This document shows positions 1 to 6,335 of a DNA stretch of 8,993 nucleotides, piece by piece. The notes under the pieces were generated by a model. That model saw nothing but the letters and a program-made list of their open reading frames with translations, was not told the DNA's origin and did no database searches. This stretch comes from JBFWQM01 sp050249455 (GTDB taxonomy: Bacteria > Pseudomonadota > Alphaproteobacteria > MPNO01 > VGEU01). The position numbers and the translations under genes are program-made. The first letter of the stretch is position 1. The number at the start of each line of letters is the position of its first letter. The stretch covers positions 1 to 8,993 of the forward strand of contig JBFWQM010000222.1 in the NCBI GenBank assembly GCA_050249455.1, in the 5' to 3' direction.

Positions 1-31
1 CGATCTCCGGCGCATGGACGGGCGACGTCAT
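1..31 (-). CDS. Start of an unidentified gene (partial, first 10 codons)
   Basis: On the minus strand, an ATG at 31-29 opens a frame reading MTSPVHAPEI before the window ends. A GGAGG ribosome-binding site (41-37) begins directly after the TGA stop of the upstream hydrolase gene, with 5 nt between it and the ATG. The 10-nt gap and ideal Shine-Dalgarno spacing suggest a real gene translated from the same mRNA as the gamma-glutamyltransferase-like gene. Ten residues are too few to assign a function. Its identity could be a useful clue to the substrate of the hydrolase. Confidence 0.6.
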   Translation of the reverse strand, partial: MTSPVHAPEI

Positions 32-41
32 CGCGGCCTCC

Positions 42-1574
42 TCACCAGCCGGACGCGCCGGCGACGCGGCGGAAGTCGGCGGCGGCGACCAGGCCGTCCT
101 CGTCGCGCGCCACCGCCTTCACCGACCCGAAGGTCAGGCTGCCGGCGGTCTTGATCTCCGGCACCGCCGCCGCGATCTCGACCTGCACGGCGGTATCCAT
201 CGTGTCCTCGACGATCGGGCTGCCGGCGGGCGTCACCGACCAGCGCGGCGCGGCAATCGCCGTTTCCAGCGGCTCCCGGTGGGCGAGCAGGCGGGCGAGT
301 ACCTGCGCCAGGGTGCAGGTCTGGCCCGCCATGCCCGGCGTCGCGATGGCCATCACCGCGCGGCCGTCGCGCAGCACCATCGCCGGGGTCAGCGTGTGCG
401 CCGGCCGCTTGCCGGGGCCGACGCAGTTCGGGCTGGCGGGGTTGTTGTTGAAGCCGCGCAGCCGGTTGTTCAGCACCACGCCGGTGCCGTCGGCGACCAG
501 GCCGGAGCCGTACGGCGCCGACACGCTCTGGATCAGCGACACCGCGTTGCCGGCGGCGTCCATCGCGACCAGGACCGAGGTGTCGCCGCCGGGGGGCGCC
601 GGCACGTGGCCCGGCGCGTGCGCCGGTGCGGCGGCGCGGCCGGCGATCGCCTCGGCCAGCAGGGCGCGGGCGGCGGCCTCGGTCAGCGCCGCATCGCCCA
701 TCGCGCGGGCGGCGGCGCGGTAGGCGTTGCGCCGCGCCGCGATGCCGGCCAGGTAGAACGCCGCGCCGCCCGGCGCCGCGTCGGACGCGGCCAGCTCCAG
801 GAGCTGCAGCAGGAGCGTCAGGCCCCAGGAATTTGGCGGCATGGTTGCGACGTCGTGGCCGTGGAAGGGCGCGGCGATCGGCTCCTGCCAGAACGGCGCG
901 TGGGCGGCCATGTCCGCGGCGGTCAGGATGCCGCCGGCGCCGGCGACGTGGTCGGCGATCCGCCGCGCGACGGGGCCGCGGTAGAACCCGTCCGGCCCCT
1001 CGGCGGCGATGCGGCGCAGGGTGGCGGCGCACTCGGGCTGGCGCAGCAGCGCCCCTTCCGGCTGCGGCGCGCCGCCGGGCAGGAAGACGCGCGCCGCGCC
1101 GGGATCGGCGGCCAGTAGCGCCGCCCGCTCGCGGGTGTTGCGATACTGCGCGCGGTGGACCGGGATGCCGTCCTCGGCCGCTGCTATGGCAGGCTCCAGG
1201 AGCTGGGCCAGCGGCCGGGTGCCGAAGCGGCGCACCGCCTCCGCCCAGCCGGCGACCATGCCGGGCACGGTGATCGACAGCGGCCCGGCCTGCGGCAGGC
1301 CGTCGGCGAAGCGCGCCGGATCGGCCGCCGCCGGCGCCGCGCCGGTGCTGTTCAGCCCGTGCAGCCGGCCGGTCGCCGCATCGAAGTAGAGGAGGTAGAG
1401 ATCGCCGCCCAGGCCGCAGGCATAGGGCAGCGCCACCGCCAGCACCGCGGCGCCCGCCACCGCGGCGTCGATCACGTTGCCGCCGCCGCGCAGCACGGCC
1501 GCCGCCTCGAAGCTCGCCAGGTGGTGCCCCGACGAGACCAGCGCGTGCCGGCCGCGGATCAGTTGGACGCTCAT
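42..1574 (-). CDS. Gamma-glutamyltransferase-family Ntn hydrolase (divergent, cytoplasmic)
   Basis: This 510-residue protein belongs to the gamma-glutamyltransferase (GGT) superfamily. These proenzymes self-cleave before a Thr, which then acts as the N-terminal nucleophile. The N-terminal segment GGGNVIDAAVA (30-40) and GLGGD (54-58) are typical of the large subunit. The expected nucleophile is Thr332 in GGDTSV, followed by the small-subunit marks GNAVS (342-346), YGSG (355-358), LNN (368-370), RPAHTLTP (390-397) and a TPG-containing loop near 412-414. The length is slightly below classical GGTs (about 530-580), and no signal peptide is present, so the protein is likely cytoplasmic. The residues that hold the gamma-glutamyl group in E. 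coli GGT do not appear to be kept: the REMAP region reads STGAAP and the SSMSP region reads HTLTP. Another amide substrate is therefore possible; oxamate amidohydrolase is a known member of this fold. ATG 1574 is supported by GGGAGGAA just upstream. A short gap leads to a downstream gene at 31. Confidence 0.9.
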   Translation of the reverse strand: MSVQLIRGRHALVSSGHHLASFEAAAVLRGGGNVIDAAVAGAAVLAVALPYACGLGGDLYLLYFDAATGRLHGLNSTGAAPAAADPARFADGLPQAGPLSITVPGMVAGWAEAVRRFGTRPLAQLLEPAIAAAEDGIPVHRAQYRNTRERAALLAADPGAARVFLPGGAPQPEGALLRQPECAATLRRIAAEGPDGFYRGPVARRIADHVAGAGGILTAADMAAHAPFWQEPIAAPFHGHDVATMPPNSWGLTLLLQLLELAASDAAPGGAAFYLAGIAARRNAYRAAARAMGDAALTEAAARALLAEAIAGRAAAPAHAPGHVPAPPGGDTSVLVAMDAAGNAVSLIQSVSAPYGSGLVADGTGVVLNNRLRGFNNNPASPNCVGPGKRPAHTLTPAMVLRDGRAVMAIATPGMAGQTCTLAQVLARLLAHREPLETAIAAPRWSVTPAGSPIVEDTMDTAVQVEIAAAVPEIKTAGSLTFGSVKAVARDEDGLVAAADFRRVAGASGW

Positions 1575-1591
1575 GGGTTCCTCCCGCGCGC

Positions 1592-1620
1592 ACTATCGGT
1601 GCCGCGGGGCGCGACCGCAA
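1592..1620 (-). promoter_or_regulatory. Candidate sigma70-type promoter of the GGT-like gene
   Basis: On the minus strand, TTGCGG (1620-1615) is followed after exactly 17 nt by GATAGT (1597-1592). This matches 3/6 and 4/6 consensus positions. Initiation about 7 nt downstream would fall near 1585, giving a very short leader that starts at the GGGAGGAA ribosome-binding site. If it is real, the hydrolase is transcribed independently of the structured segment and terminator upstream. The match is moderate and this is inferred from spacing alone. Confidence 0.3.
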
Positions 1621-1694
1621 CCGGCGACGCAAGGGCGCTCAACGGCGCGATCGCCGGCCCGTCATTTGGACTTTTCAGCGGCGCGTTTGCCCCC

Positions 1695-1727
1695 AAAAAG
1701 CACAACGGCGGCCCGAAGGCCGCCGTT
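1695..1727 (-). terminator. Intrinsic terminator with a UUCG tetraloop
   Basis: Read on the minus strand, AACGGCGGCC (1727-1718), the loop TTCG and GGCCGCCGTT (1713-1704) form a perfect 10-bp stem closed by a C(UUCG)G tetraloop. GTGC and then TTTTT (1699-1695) follow. The plus strand has no T-run after the hairpin, so the direction is clearly minus. It lies about 115 nt upstream of the hydrolase start codon and about 200 nt downstream of the terminator already serving manC. It should therefore end a separate short transcript or attenuate a leader. Confidence 0.75.
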
Positions 1728-1740
1728 GGTCGGGTCGCCC

Positions 1741-1760
1741 GGTTGGGGGGTGGTTGGGGG
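1741..1760. repeat. Tandem G-rich 9-mer with G-quadruplex potential
   Basis: On the plus strand, GGTTGGGGG occurs at 1741-1749 and again at 1752-1760, an 11-nt period. Together with GGG at 1764-1766 and 1777-1779 it supplies four G-runs of at least three that could form a DNA quadruplex. In a minus-strand transcript the same stretch is C-rich and likely single-stranded. Confidence 0.5.
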
Positions 1761-1800
1761 CTCGGGCGGCCCTTTCGGGTGTCTTGGGGACACCACGGTC

Positions 1801-1851
1801 GGAATGTTTGGGGCGGGTGGGTCCCATAAACATTCCCGACTTCCAGGAATG
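1801..1851. repeat. Overlapping inverted repeats with two possible pairings
   Basis: Plus-strand GGAATGTTT (1801-1809) and AAACATTCC (1828-1836) are perfect inverted arms. The CATTCC part of the second arm (1831-1836) is also perfectly complementary to GGAATG at 1846-1851 across a 9-nt loop. The central arm can therefore pair with either neighbour but not both. This arrangement is typical of alternative RNA folds; whether it switches is inference. Confidence 0.55.
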
Positions 1852-1931
1852 CAATCCTCATGCCACGCGCGAAGATTGTTTCCTTTCAAACAGTTGGCAG
1901 TCTATGCCCCTTTTTGCTCACAAAAATGTGT

Positions 1932-1985
1932 AAAAAAAACCGACAATCCGTCAAGCGCTGATTTGACGGCTGTAAAGATTGCCGA
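1932..1985 (-). terminator. Intrinsic terminator of manC (long bulged hairpin plus T8)
   Basis: On the minus strand, about 45 nt after the manC stop codon, TCGGCAAT (1985-1978) pairs with ATTGTCGG (1947-1940) using two G-U wobbles. Inside it, CCGTCAA (1969-1963) pairs with TTGACGG (1954-1948) around an 8-nt loop. An 8-nt bulge lies on the 5' side. Eight consecutive T residues (1939-1932) follow directly. The stem plus uninterrupted U-tract is strong evidence for factor-independent termination of manC transcription. Confidence 0.75.
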
Positions 1986-2030
1986 CCACTGCGGCGTAAA
2001 TGCCGCGCGGCGCGGGTGCGGCCGCTCGGT

Positions 2031-3473
2031 TCACGCGCGGCCATAGGTGTCCTCGAACCGGACGATGTCGTCCTCGCCCAGATAGCCGCCCGACTGCACC
2101 TCGATGAGGTTGAGCGGGTCGGGGCCGGGGTTCTCCAGCCGGTGCTTGGCGCGGACGGGAATGTAGGTCGCCTCGTTCTCCTTCAGCTCGAAGGTCTCGT
2201 TGTCGCGGGTCACCACGGCGCGCCCGTTGACCACGATCCAGTGCTCGGCGCGGTGGTGGTGCATCTGCAGCGACAGCTTGGCGCCCACGTTGACGCCGAT
2301 GTGCTTGACCTGGAACCGGTCGCCGAGGATCAGGGTGCGGTAGAACCCCCACGGCCGGACCACGCGCGGGTGGCCGGTCGCCTCTGGCCGCTGCTGCGCC
2401 TTCAGCGCATCGACGACCGACTTCACGTCCTGGGCGCGGGACCGGGGCAGCACCAGCACCGCGTCGTCGGCGGCGACGACCACCATGTCGGCGATGCCGA
2501 CCGCGGCGACCAGCCGTCCTTCGCTGCGTATGTAGGAATCGCGCGTATCGAGGGCGAGGACGTCGCCCGACAGCACGTTGCCGGCCGCGTCGCGCGCGCC
2601 GATGTCCCACAGCGCGCTCCACGAGCCGACGTCGCTCCAGCCGATGTCGGCCGGCACCACCGCGGCGCGTGCGGTCCGTTCCATCACGGCGTAGTCGATC
2701 GACTTCGCCGGCACGGCGGCGAACAGGTCCTTGGGCAGGCGCAGGAAGTCGGCGTCCGCCTCCGCGGCGGCGACCGCGGCGCGGCAGCCGGCGGCGATGG
2801 CCGGCTCGAGCCGCTCGAGCTCGGCCAGGAACGCATCGGCGCGGAACAGGAACATGCCGCTGTTCCAGTCGTGCGCGCCGGAGGCGACGAAGCCCTGCGC
2901 CGTGGCGAGGTCGGGCTTCTCGGTGAACGCGCTGACCTGCCAGCAGCCGTCGCGGCCGGCAAGCGGCGTGCCGCGGCGGATGTAGCCGTAGCCGGTCTCC
3001 GGGCCGGTTGGCCGGATGCCGAACGTCACCAGCGCCCCGTCGGCGGCGGCGGCGGCGGCGCTGCGCACGGCGGCCAGGAAGGCGTCGGCGTCGGCGATCG
3101 CGTGGTCGGACGGCAGGACCAGCATCAGCGTGTCGGGCGCGTCCTCGGCCAGCACCATCGCGGCGACGGCGGCGGCGGGCGCGGTGTTGCGTCCCAGCGG
3201 CTCCAGCACGATGCGGCGCGGCGCGGTGCCGGCCTCGCGGAGCTGCTCGGCGATGATGAAGCGGTGTTCGTGGTTGCACACGACCAGCGGTGATGCGAAA
3301 CGGGCCGCGTCCGCGACGCGGCCGGCGGTCTCCTGCAGCAGGCTGCGCGCGGCGGTCAGCGGCAGGAGCTGCTTCGGGAACGCCTCGCGCGAAAGCGGCC
3401 ACAGGCGGGTCCCGGACCCGCCGGACAGGATGACCGGGCAGATCGCCGGCATCGATGTCCCTGAATTCGCCAT
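2031..3473 (-). CDS. manC: Mannose-1-phosphate guanylyltransferase / mannose-6-phosphate isomerase (bifunctional)
   Basis: This cytoplasmic 480-residue enzyme provides GDP-mannose for surface polysaccharides. The N-terminal nucleotidyltransferase half carries GGSGTRLWPLSR (18-29), PKQ (33-35), LPSDH (120-124), ETGYGYI (159-165), FTEKP (183-187), NSGMF (204-208) and DIGWSDVGSW (276-285). The C-terminal cupin-type isomerase half begins at RPWGFY (373-378). It shows QMHHHRAEHW (403-412), ENEATYIP (432-439), KHRLENPG (443-450) and the family ending GEDDIVRFEDTYGR. Length and domain order match type II ManC/AlgA/XanB proteins, and no key motif is missing. I chose ATG 3473, which has GGGGA upstream. 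ATG 3452, preceded by AGGGA, is also possible, as is TTG 3512. About 106 nt separate it from the upstream methyltransferase-like gene with no terminator between them, so co-transcription is possible. A strong terminator follows. Confidence 0.95.
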   Translation of the reverse strand: MANSGTSMPAICPVILSGGSGTRLWPLSREAFPKQLLPLTAARSLLQETAGRVADAARFASPLVVCNHEHRFIIAEQLREAGTAPRRIVLEPLGRNTAPAAAVAAMVLAEDAPDTLMLVLPSDHAIADADAFLAAVRSAAAAAADGALVTFGIRPTGPETGYGYIRRGTPLAGRDGCWQVSAFTEKPDLATAQGFVASGAHDWNSGMFLFRADAFLAELERLEPAIAAGCRAAVAAAEADADFLRLPKDLFAAVPAKSIDYAVMERTARAAVVPADIGWSDVGSWSALWDIGARDAAGNVLSGDVLALDTRDSYIRSEGRLVAAVGIADMVVVAADDAVLVLPRSRAQDVKSVVDALKAQQRPEATGHPRVVRPWGFYRTLILGDRFQVKHIGVNVGAKLSLQMHHHRAEHWIVVNGRAVVTRDNETFELKENEATYIPVRAKHRLENPGPDPLNLIEVQSGGYLGEDDIVRFEDTYGRA

Positions 3474-3579
3474 CGCCGTTCCCCGTGACCTGAACGCATG
3501 ATCAGGCCGCAAGCGTCACTTAAAGCTTAACGCAAATGCCAGTGATTTCGCTGCGGCGCACAAGGGGCGCGGCGGAAAC

Positions 3580-4386
3580 CTAGATGCGCTGGCCGCCCGG
3601 CATCGGCATGAAGCGGACACGCATGGCCCGCCATTCGCGCAGGCGTCCGTCCTGCAGGCGCTCGATCTGCAGCAGGTCCTGCTCGTCCGGATCGGCGCCC
3701 ACCGGGATGACCATGCGCCCGCCCGGCTTGAGCTGGCGCAGCAGCGGCCCGGGCACGTGGTCGATCGACCACCGCACCACGATCGCGTCGAACCGCATCC
3801 GCGCGGCCGGCCAGCCGTAGTAGCCGTCGCCGACCCGCGGCTCGATGTTGGCGTAGCCCAGCCGGCGCAGCCGTGCCGTCGCCGCCTCCAGGACCGCGGG
3901 ATCGATCTCGACGATATGCAGCCGGTGCGACAGCTGCGCCAGGATCGCCGCGTCGTAGCCGCCGCTGACGCCGATCAGCAGGACGCGCGAGTCGCGCGTC
4001 GGGGCGGCCAGGTCGGCGATCGCCGCGGCGACCGTCGGCTGGGTCAGGGTCTGGCCCGGCGCGATGCGCAGCGGCCGGTCGTCGTAGGCAAATCGCTGCA
4101 GCGACGGCGGCGCGAACTCGTGGCGCGGCGTCTGGGCCAGGGTCGCCAGGATACGGGGGCTCGGGTGCGGCAGGCCGGTCTCCGCCTCGTTGGCGCGCAG
4201 GCTGCGCGCGACCTCGCGCACCATCAGCAGGCGGCGTTCCTCCAGCCCGGACGGCGGTCCGGACTGCGGGACCTCGCCCGCCGCCGCGCCGGCCGCGCAC
4301 AGCAGCAGCGTGACCGCAGCCGCGGCCCAGGCTGGCACGCGCAGCCGCCGCGGCCGCGCCGGCGCGTCGCCGTTACGCTCGTCCAC
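3580..4386 (-). CDS. Protein-L-isoaspartate O-methyltransferase-like protein with an export signal
   Basis: This 268-residue protein resembles PIMT (Pcm), which uses S-adenosylmethionine to methylate isoaspartyl residues and start their repair. RHEFAPP (88-94), AYDDRPLRIAPGQTLTQP (100-117), GDGYYGWP (186-193), FDAIVV (199-204) and LLRQLKPGGRMVIPVG (215-230) follow the family order. An arginine-rich start (R11-R16) and a hydrophobic stretch (about 19-37, ending AAAG) precede the domain and look like a signal peptide or membrane anchor; no lipobox is present. The SAM loop is VLLIGVSGGY (135-144) where family members usually read EIGTGSGY, and the usual VTAA region reads VRWS (204-207). Export and activity are therefore both open questions. 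The start is GTG 4386, with a weak upstream AGGGTGA. The gene is divergent from the sugar kinase and upstream of manC on the same strand. Confidence 0.85.
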   Translation of the reverse strand: MDERNGDAPARPRRLRVPAWAAAAVTLLLCAAGAAAGEVPQSGPPSGLEERRLLMVREVARSLRANEAETGLPHPSPRILATLAQTPRHEFAPPSLQRFAYDDRPLRIAPGQTLTQPTVAAAIADLAAPTRDSRVLLIGVSGGYDAAILAQLSHRLHIVEIDPAVLEAATARLRRLGYANIEPRVGDGYYGWPAARMRFDAIVVRWSIDHVPGPLLRQLKPGGRMVIPVGADPDEQDLLQIERLQDGRLREWRAMRVRFMPMPGGQRI

Positions 4387-4429
4387 CTGACTTCACCCTG
4401 ACTGCCGGGACGCGTTGGCCGCGCCCCGC

Positions 4430-4457
4430 TTGCTTCTGTCGGGCCGCAGACTATACC
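4430..4457 (+). promoter_or_regulatory. Candidate promoter of the ribokinase-type gene
   Basis: TTGCTT (4430-4435) and TATACC (4452-4457) are separated by 16 nt in the 94-nt divergent gap, upstream of an AAGGGAG ribosome-binding site and ATG 4481. The predicted start would leave a leader of roughly 17 nt. Matches are 3/6 and 4/6 to the sigma70 consensus. The position fits a promoter better than chance in this very GC-rich DNA, but it is only a motif call. Confidence 0.4.
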
Positions 4458-4480
4458 GGGCAAGTTAAGGGAGCGAGTCC

Positions 4481-5398
4481 ATGATCGTCGTGTTCGGTTC
4501 GATCAACGTCGACCTGGTGATCCGGGCCGCGACGCTGCCGCGGCCGGGCGAGACCGTGCTGGCGCCGACCTGGGCGCTCCACCCGGGCGGCAAGGGCGCC
4601 AACCAGGCTGTGGCCGCCGCGCGCGCCGGAGCGTCCGTCGCATTCTACGGCTGCGTCGGCCGCGATTCTTTCGCCGACGTCGCGCTGGTCGGGCTGCGCG
4701 CCGCCGGCGTCGATTGCCGCGGGATCCGGGCGGTGCAGGAGGCCCCGACCGCCTGCGCGGCGATCTGCGTCGATGATCGCGGCGAGAACCAGATCGCGGT
4801 CGCCAGCGGCGCCAACCTGCTGGCGCGCGCCGCGCAGGTGCCGGACGCGGCTCTGGGGCCGCGCACCACGGTGATGCTGCAGCTTGAGGTGCCGGTCGCC
4901 GAGAACGCGGCGCTGGCCGCGCGGGCCCGCCGCCGCGGCGCGCGGGTGGTGCTGCCCGCCGCGCCGGCTGCGGCGGTACCGGCGGCGCTCCTGGAGGCGG
5001 CCGACGTCCTTCTGGTCAACGCGCTGGAGGCGACGATGCTGGCCGACGGGCTCGGCATCGCCGCCGCCGACCCGATGGCCGCGGCGGCCGGCCTTTCGGC
5101 GCGGCATGGCTGCGCGGCGTCCGTCACCCTGGGCGGGCGCGGCGCGGTCGCGTTCGACGGCGGCCGCCGCTTCGCGGTCGGCGCGCTGCCGGTGCGCCCG
5201 GTCGACACGACCGCGGCCGGCGATGCGTTCGCCGGCGCGCTCGCCGCGGCGCTGGACGGCGGGGCGACGCTCGCGGCGGGGCTGCGCCGCGCGGCCGTCG
5301 CCGGCGGCCTCGCCTGCCTCGTCGAGGGCGCCCAGCCGAGCCTGCCGGACGCGGCGGCGATCGATGCGCGGCTCGACGACCTTGGGCCGCCGCCCTAG
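4481..5398 (+). CDS. rbsK: Ribokinase-type PfkB family sugar kinase
   Basis: This 305-residue cytoplasmic kinase of the PfkB family most resembles ribokinase, which phosphorylates D-ribose with ATP to ribose 5-phosphate. GSINVD (6-11) opens the sugar site and GGKGANQAVAAAR (36-48) is the first family signature. NALE (180-183) corresponds to the NxxE metal/phosphate motif, and DTTAAGDAFAGAL (242-254) is the second signature, with Asp248 as the expected catalytic base. Length is normal for RbsK. The start ATG is preceded by AAGGGAG at 7 nt. No ribose transporter, RbsD or LacI-type regulator is next to it, so the exact sugar is not fixed by context; other nucleoside or sugar kinases of the family remain possible. 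Its TAG stop shares bases with the stop of the convergent transporter gene. Confidence 0.88.
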   Translation: MIVVFGSINVDLVIRAATLPRPGETVLAPTWALHPGGKGANQAVAAARAGASVAFYGCVGRDSFADVALVGLRAAGVDCRGIRAVQEAPTACAAICVDDRGENQIAVASGANLLARAAQVPDAALGPRTTVMLQLEVPVAENAALAARARRRGARVVLPAAPAAAVPAALLEAADVLLVNALEATMLADGLGIAAADPMAAAAGLSARHGCAASVTLGGRGAVAFDGGRRFAVGALPVRPVDTTAAGDAFAGALAAALDGGATLAAGLRRAAVAGGLACLVEGAQPSLPDAAAIDARLDDLGPPP

Positions 5399-6297
5399 CC
5401 GAGCCCGCGCCGCAGCCGGCGGACGGTCGGCGGCACGCTGCGCGCCGCCACTCCCATGACGACCGCGCTCGCCGCCAGCGCCAGCGCCAGCGCCGGGACC
5501 CGCGCCCAGGGGGCGTGGCCGGCATAGACCACGGCCGCGGAAGCGAAGGCGGTCGACGGGAAGGTGTAGGCCCACCAGGCGGCGCCGAACGGCAGGCGGG
5601 CGAGCCGCGGCGCCAGCGCCGCGGCTCGCATGAAGGAGAGCGCCGCCAGCGCGGCGGCGGCATCGATGGGCCAGCCCGCGGCGGCGCCGCCGATCGCGTC
5701 GCAGGCGAGCACGCAGAGCGACCACGGCGCGATCGCGATCACGGCTGCGGGCGTCGGCGTCCACGCCGGGTCGAAGGTGCGCGCCATCACCCAGGCGAAG
5801 AGCGGCGCGCCGACGGCGACGGCGGCCGCGAAGTACCAGCCCGCCACCGCGGCGTCCCCGGCCGGCACGCCGATCGGCACGAACAGCGCGCCGAACACCG
5901 GCAGGAAGGCGGGCGTGTCGAGGTCGCCGCCGCGGCCGCCGCCGGCGATCCAACATGATGCGGCGGCCAGGGCCAGCGCGGCGTGCCCGGCGGCGCCGGC
6001 CCACCACAGCGCCGCCGCGGTCGCCGGCCACGGCGCGGCGAGGGCGAGGCCGGTCACGCCCATCGTCGCCGCGCACAGGAAGCCGCGCTGCGCCGGGTGC
6101 GCGAAGGTCGCCGCCAGCCGCCGCGGCGCACGCCCCGCCGCCGCCGCGCCCGCCGCGACGATCGCCGCCAGGGTCGCCGCGCCGATCGCCGCCATCGCCG
6201 CGCCGGCCGCGGCGAATCCGGCCCGTTGCCAGAGCAAAGCGAGGCCGATAAGGCCCAGCCCGGCGCCGAGCAGATTGGCCGGCAGCGGCGCCGTCAT
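5395..6297 (-). CDS. TehA/SLAC1-type (TDT family) membrane transporter or channel
   Basis: This integral inner-membrane protein of 300 residues has a composition of Ala/Leu/Val/Gly-rich helices consistent with about ten transmembrane segments, as in TehA and plant SLAC1. Family landmarks in order are PANLLGAGLGLIGLALLW (6-23), the HPAQRGF loop (67-73), PAFLPVFG (129-136), IAIAPWS (187-193) and WWAYTFP (241-247). The tail is arginine-rich (RRLRR, 293-297) and likely cytoplasmic. Family members carry C4-dicarboxylates, tellurite-related compounds, sulfite or small anions, and the sequence does not tell which. I prefer ATG 6297; GTG 6312 would add five residues. Neither has a clear Shine-Dalgarno site. 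A perfect inverted repeat lies 39 nt upstream of the ATG. The gene ends tail-to-tail with the kinase gene in a shared CTAG. Confidence 0.82.
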   Translation of the reverse strand: MTAPLPANLLGAGLGLIGLALLWQRAGFAAAGAAMAAIGAATLAAIVAAGAAAAGRAPRRLAATFAHPAQRGFLCAATMGVTGLALAAPWPATAAALWWAGAAGHAALALAAASCWIAGGGRGGDLDTPAFLPVFGALFVPIGVPAGDAAVAGWYFAAAVAVGAPLFAWVMARTFDPAWTPTPAAVIAIAPWSLCVLACDAIGGAAAGWPIDAAAALAALSFMRAAALAPRLARLPFGAAWWAYTFPSTAFASAAVVYAGHAPWARVPALALALAASAVVMGVAARSVPPTVRRLRRGLG

Positions 6298-6335
6298 CGC
6301 GCCGGATCGCACCGGCTTGCGCCCGCCGGGCGCGC

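Larger units (their letters stand above)
1700..1893 (-). ncRNA. Candidate structured small RNA or regulatory leader
   Basis: This minus-strand stretch between two intrinsic terminators has no convincing reading frame; the short frames across it are Pro-rich and run through the terminator hairpin. It does have dense pairing potential. GGAATGTTT (1836-1828) can pair with AAACATTCC (1809-1801), with an inner GGG/CCC. GGTGTC (1794-1789) can pair with GACACC (1783-1778) around a 5-nt loop. CCC-GAAA-GGG (1779-1770) is a competing GNRA hairpin. The UUCG terminator at 1695-1727 closes the segment. The 5' part also carries several GGA triplets, and the 3' part has two C-rich CCCCCAACC blocks that would be largely unpaired. 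I could not match it to a named RNA family and found no clear promoter, so the 5' end near 1893 is arbitrary. It could equally be an attenuator leader of the downstream hydrolase gene. Confidence 0.35.

Noticed and set aside
28..1632. A 534-residue minus-strand open frame overlapping the hydrolase gene
   Set aside because: It is extremely Arg/Gly/Pro/Ala-rich, has no family motif and lies over the clear GGT-like frame. Such long shadow frames are expected in DNA of this G+C content.
1571..1889. Two overlapping minus-strand small frames (75 and 96 residues) in the intergenic region
   Set aside because: Both are Pro-rich, read through the perfect terminator hairpin, and lack a plausible ribosome-binding site or family resemblance. 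The structure is better explained at RNA level, although a very short leader peptide cannot be excluded.
1893..1915. Possible plus-strand terminator (GGCA/TGCC hairpin followed by TTTTT)
   Set aside because: The stem is only 4 bp, and no plus-strand gene or promoter precedes it.
3510..3560. Sigma54-like TGGCA...TTGC pattern upstream of manC
   Set aside because: The GG and GC dinucleotides are only about 5 nt apart instead of the required 10, and no convincing sigma70 pair was found there either.
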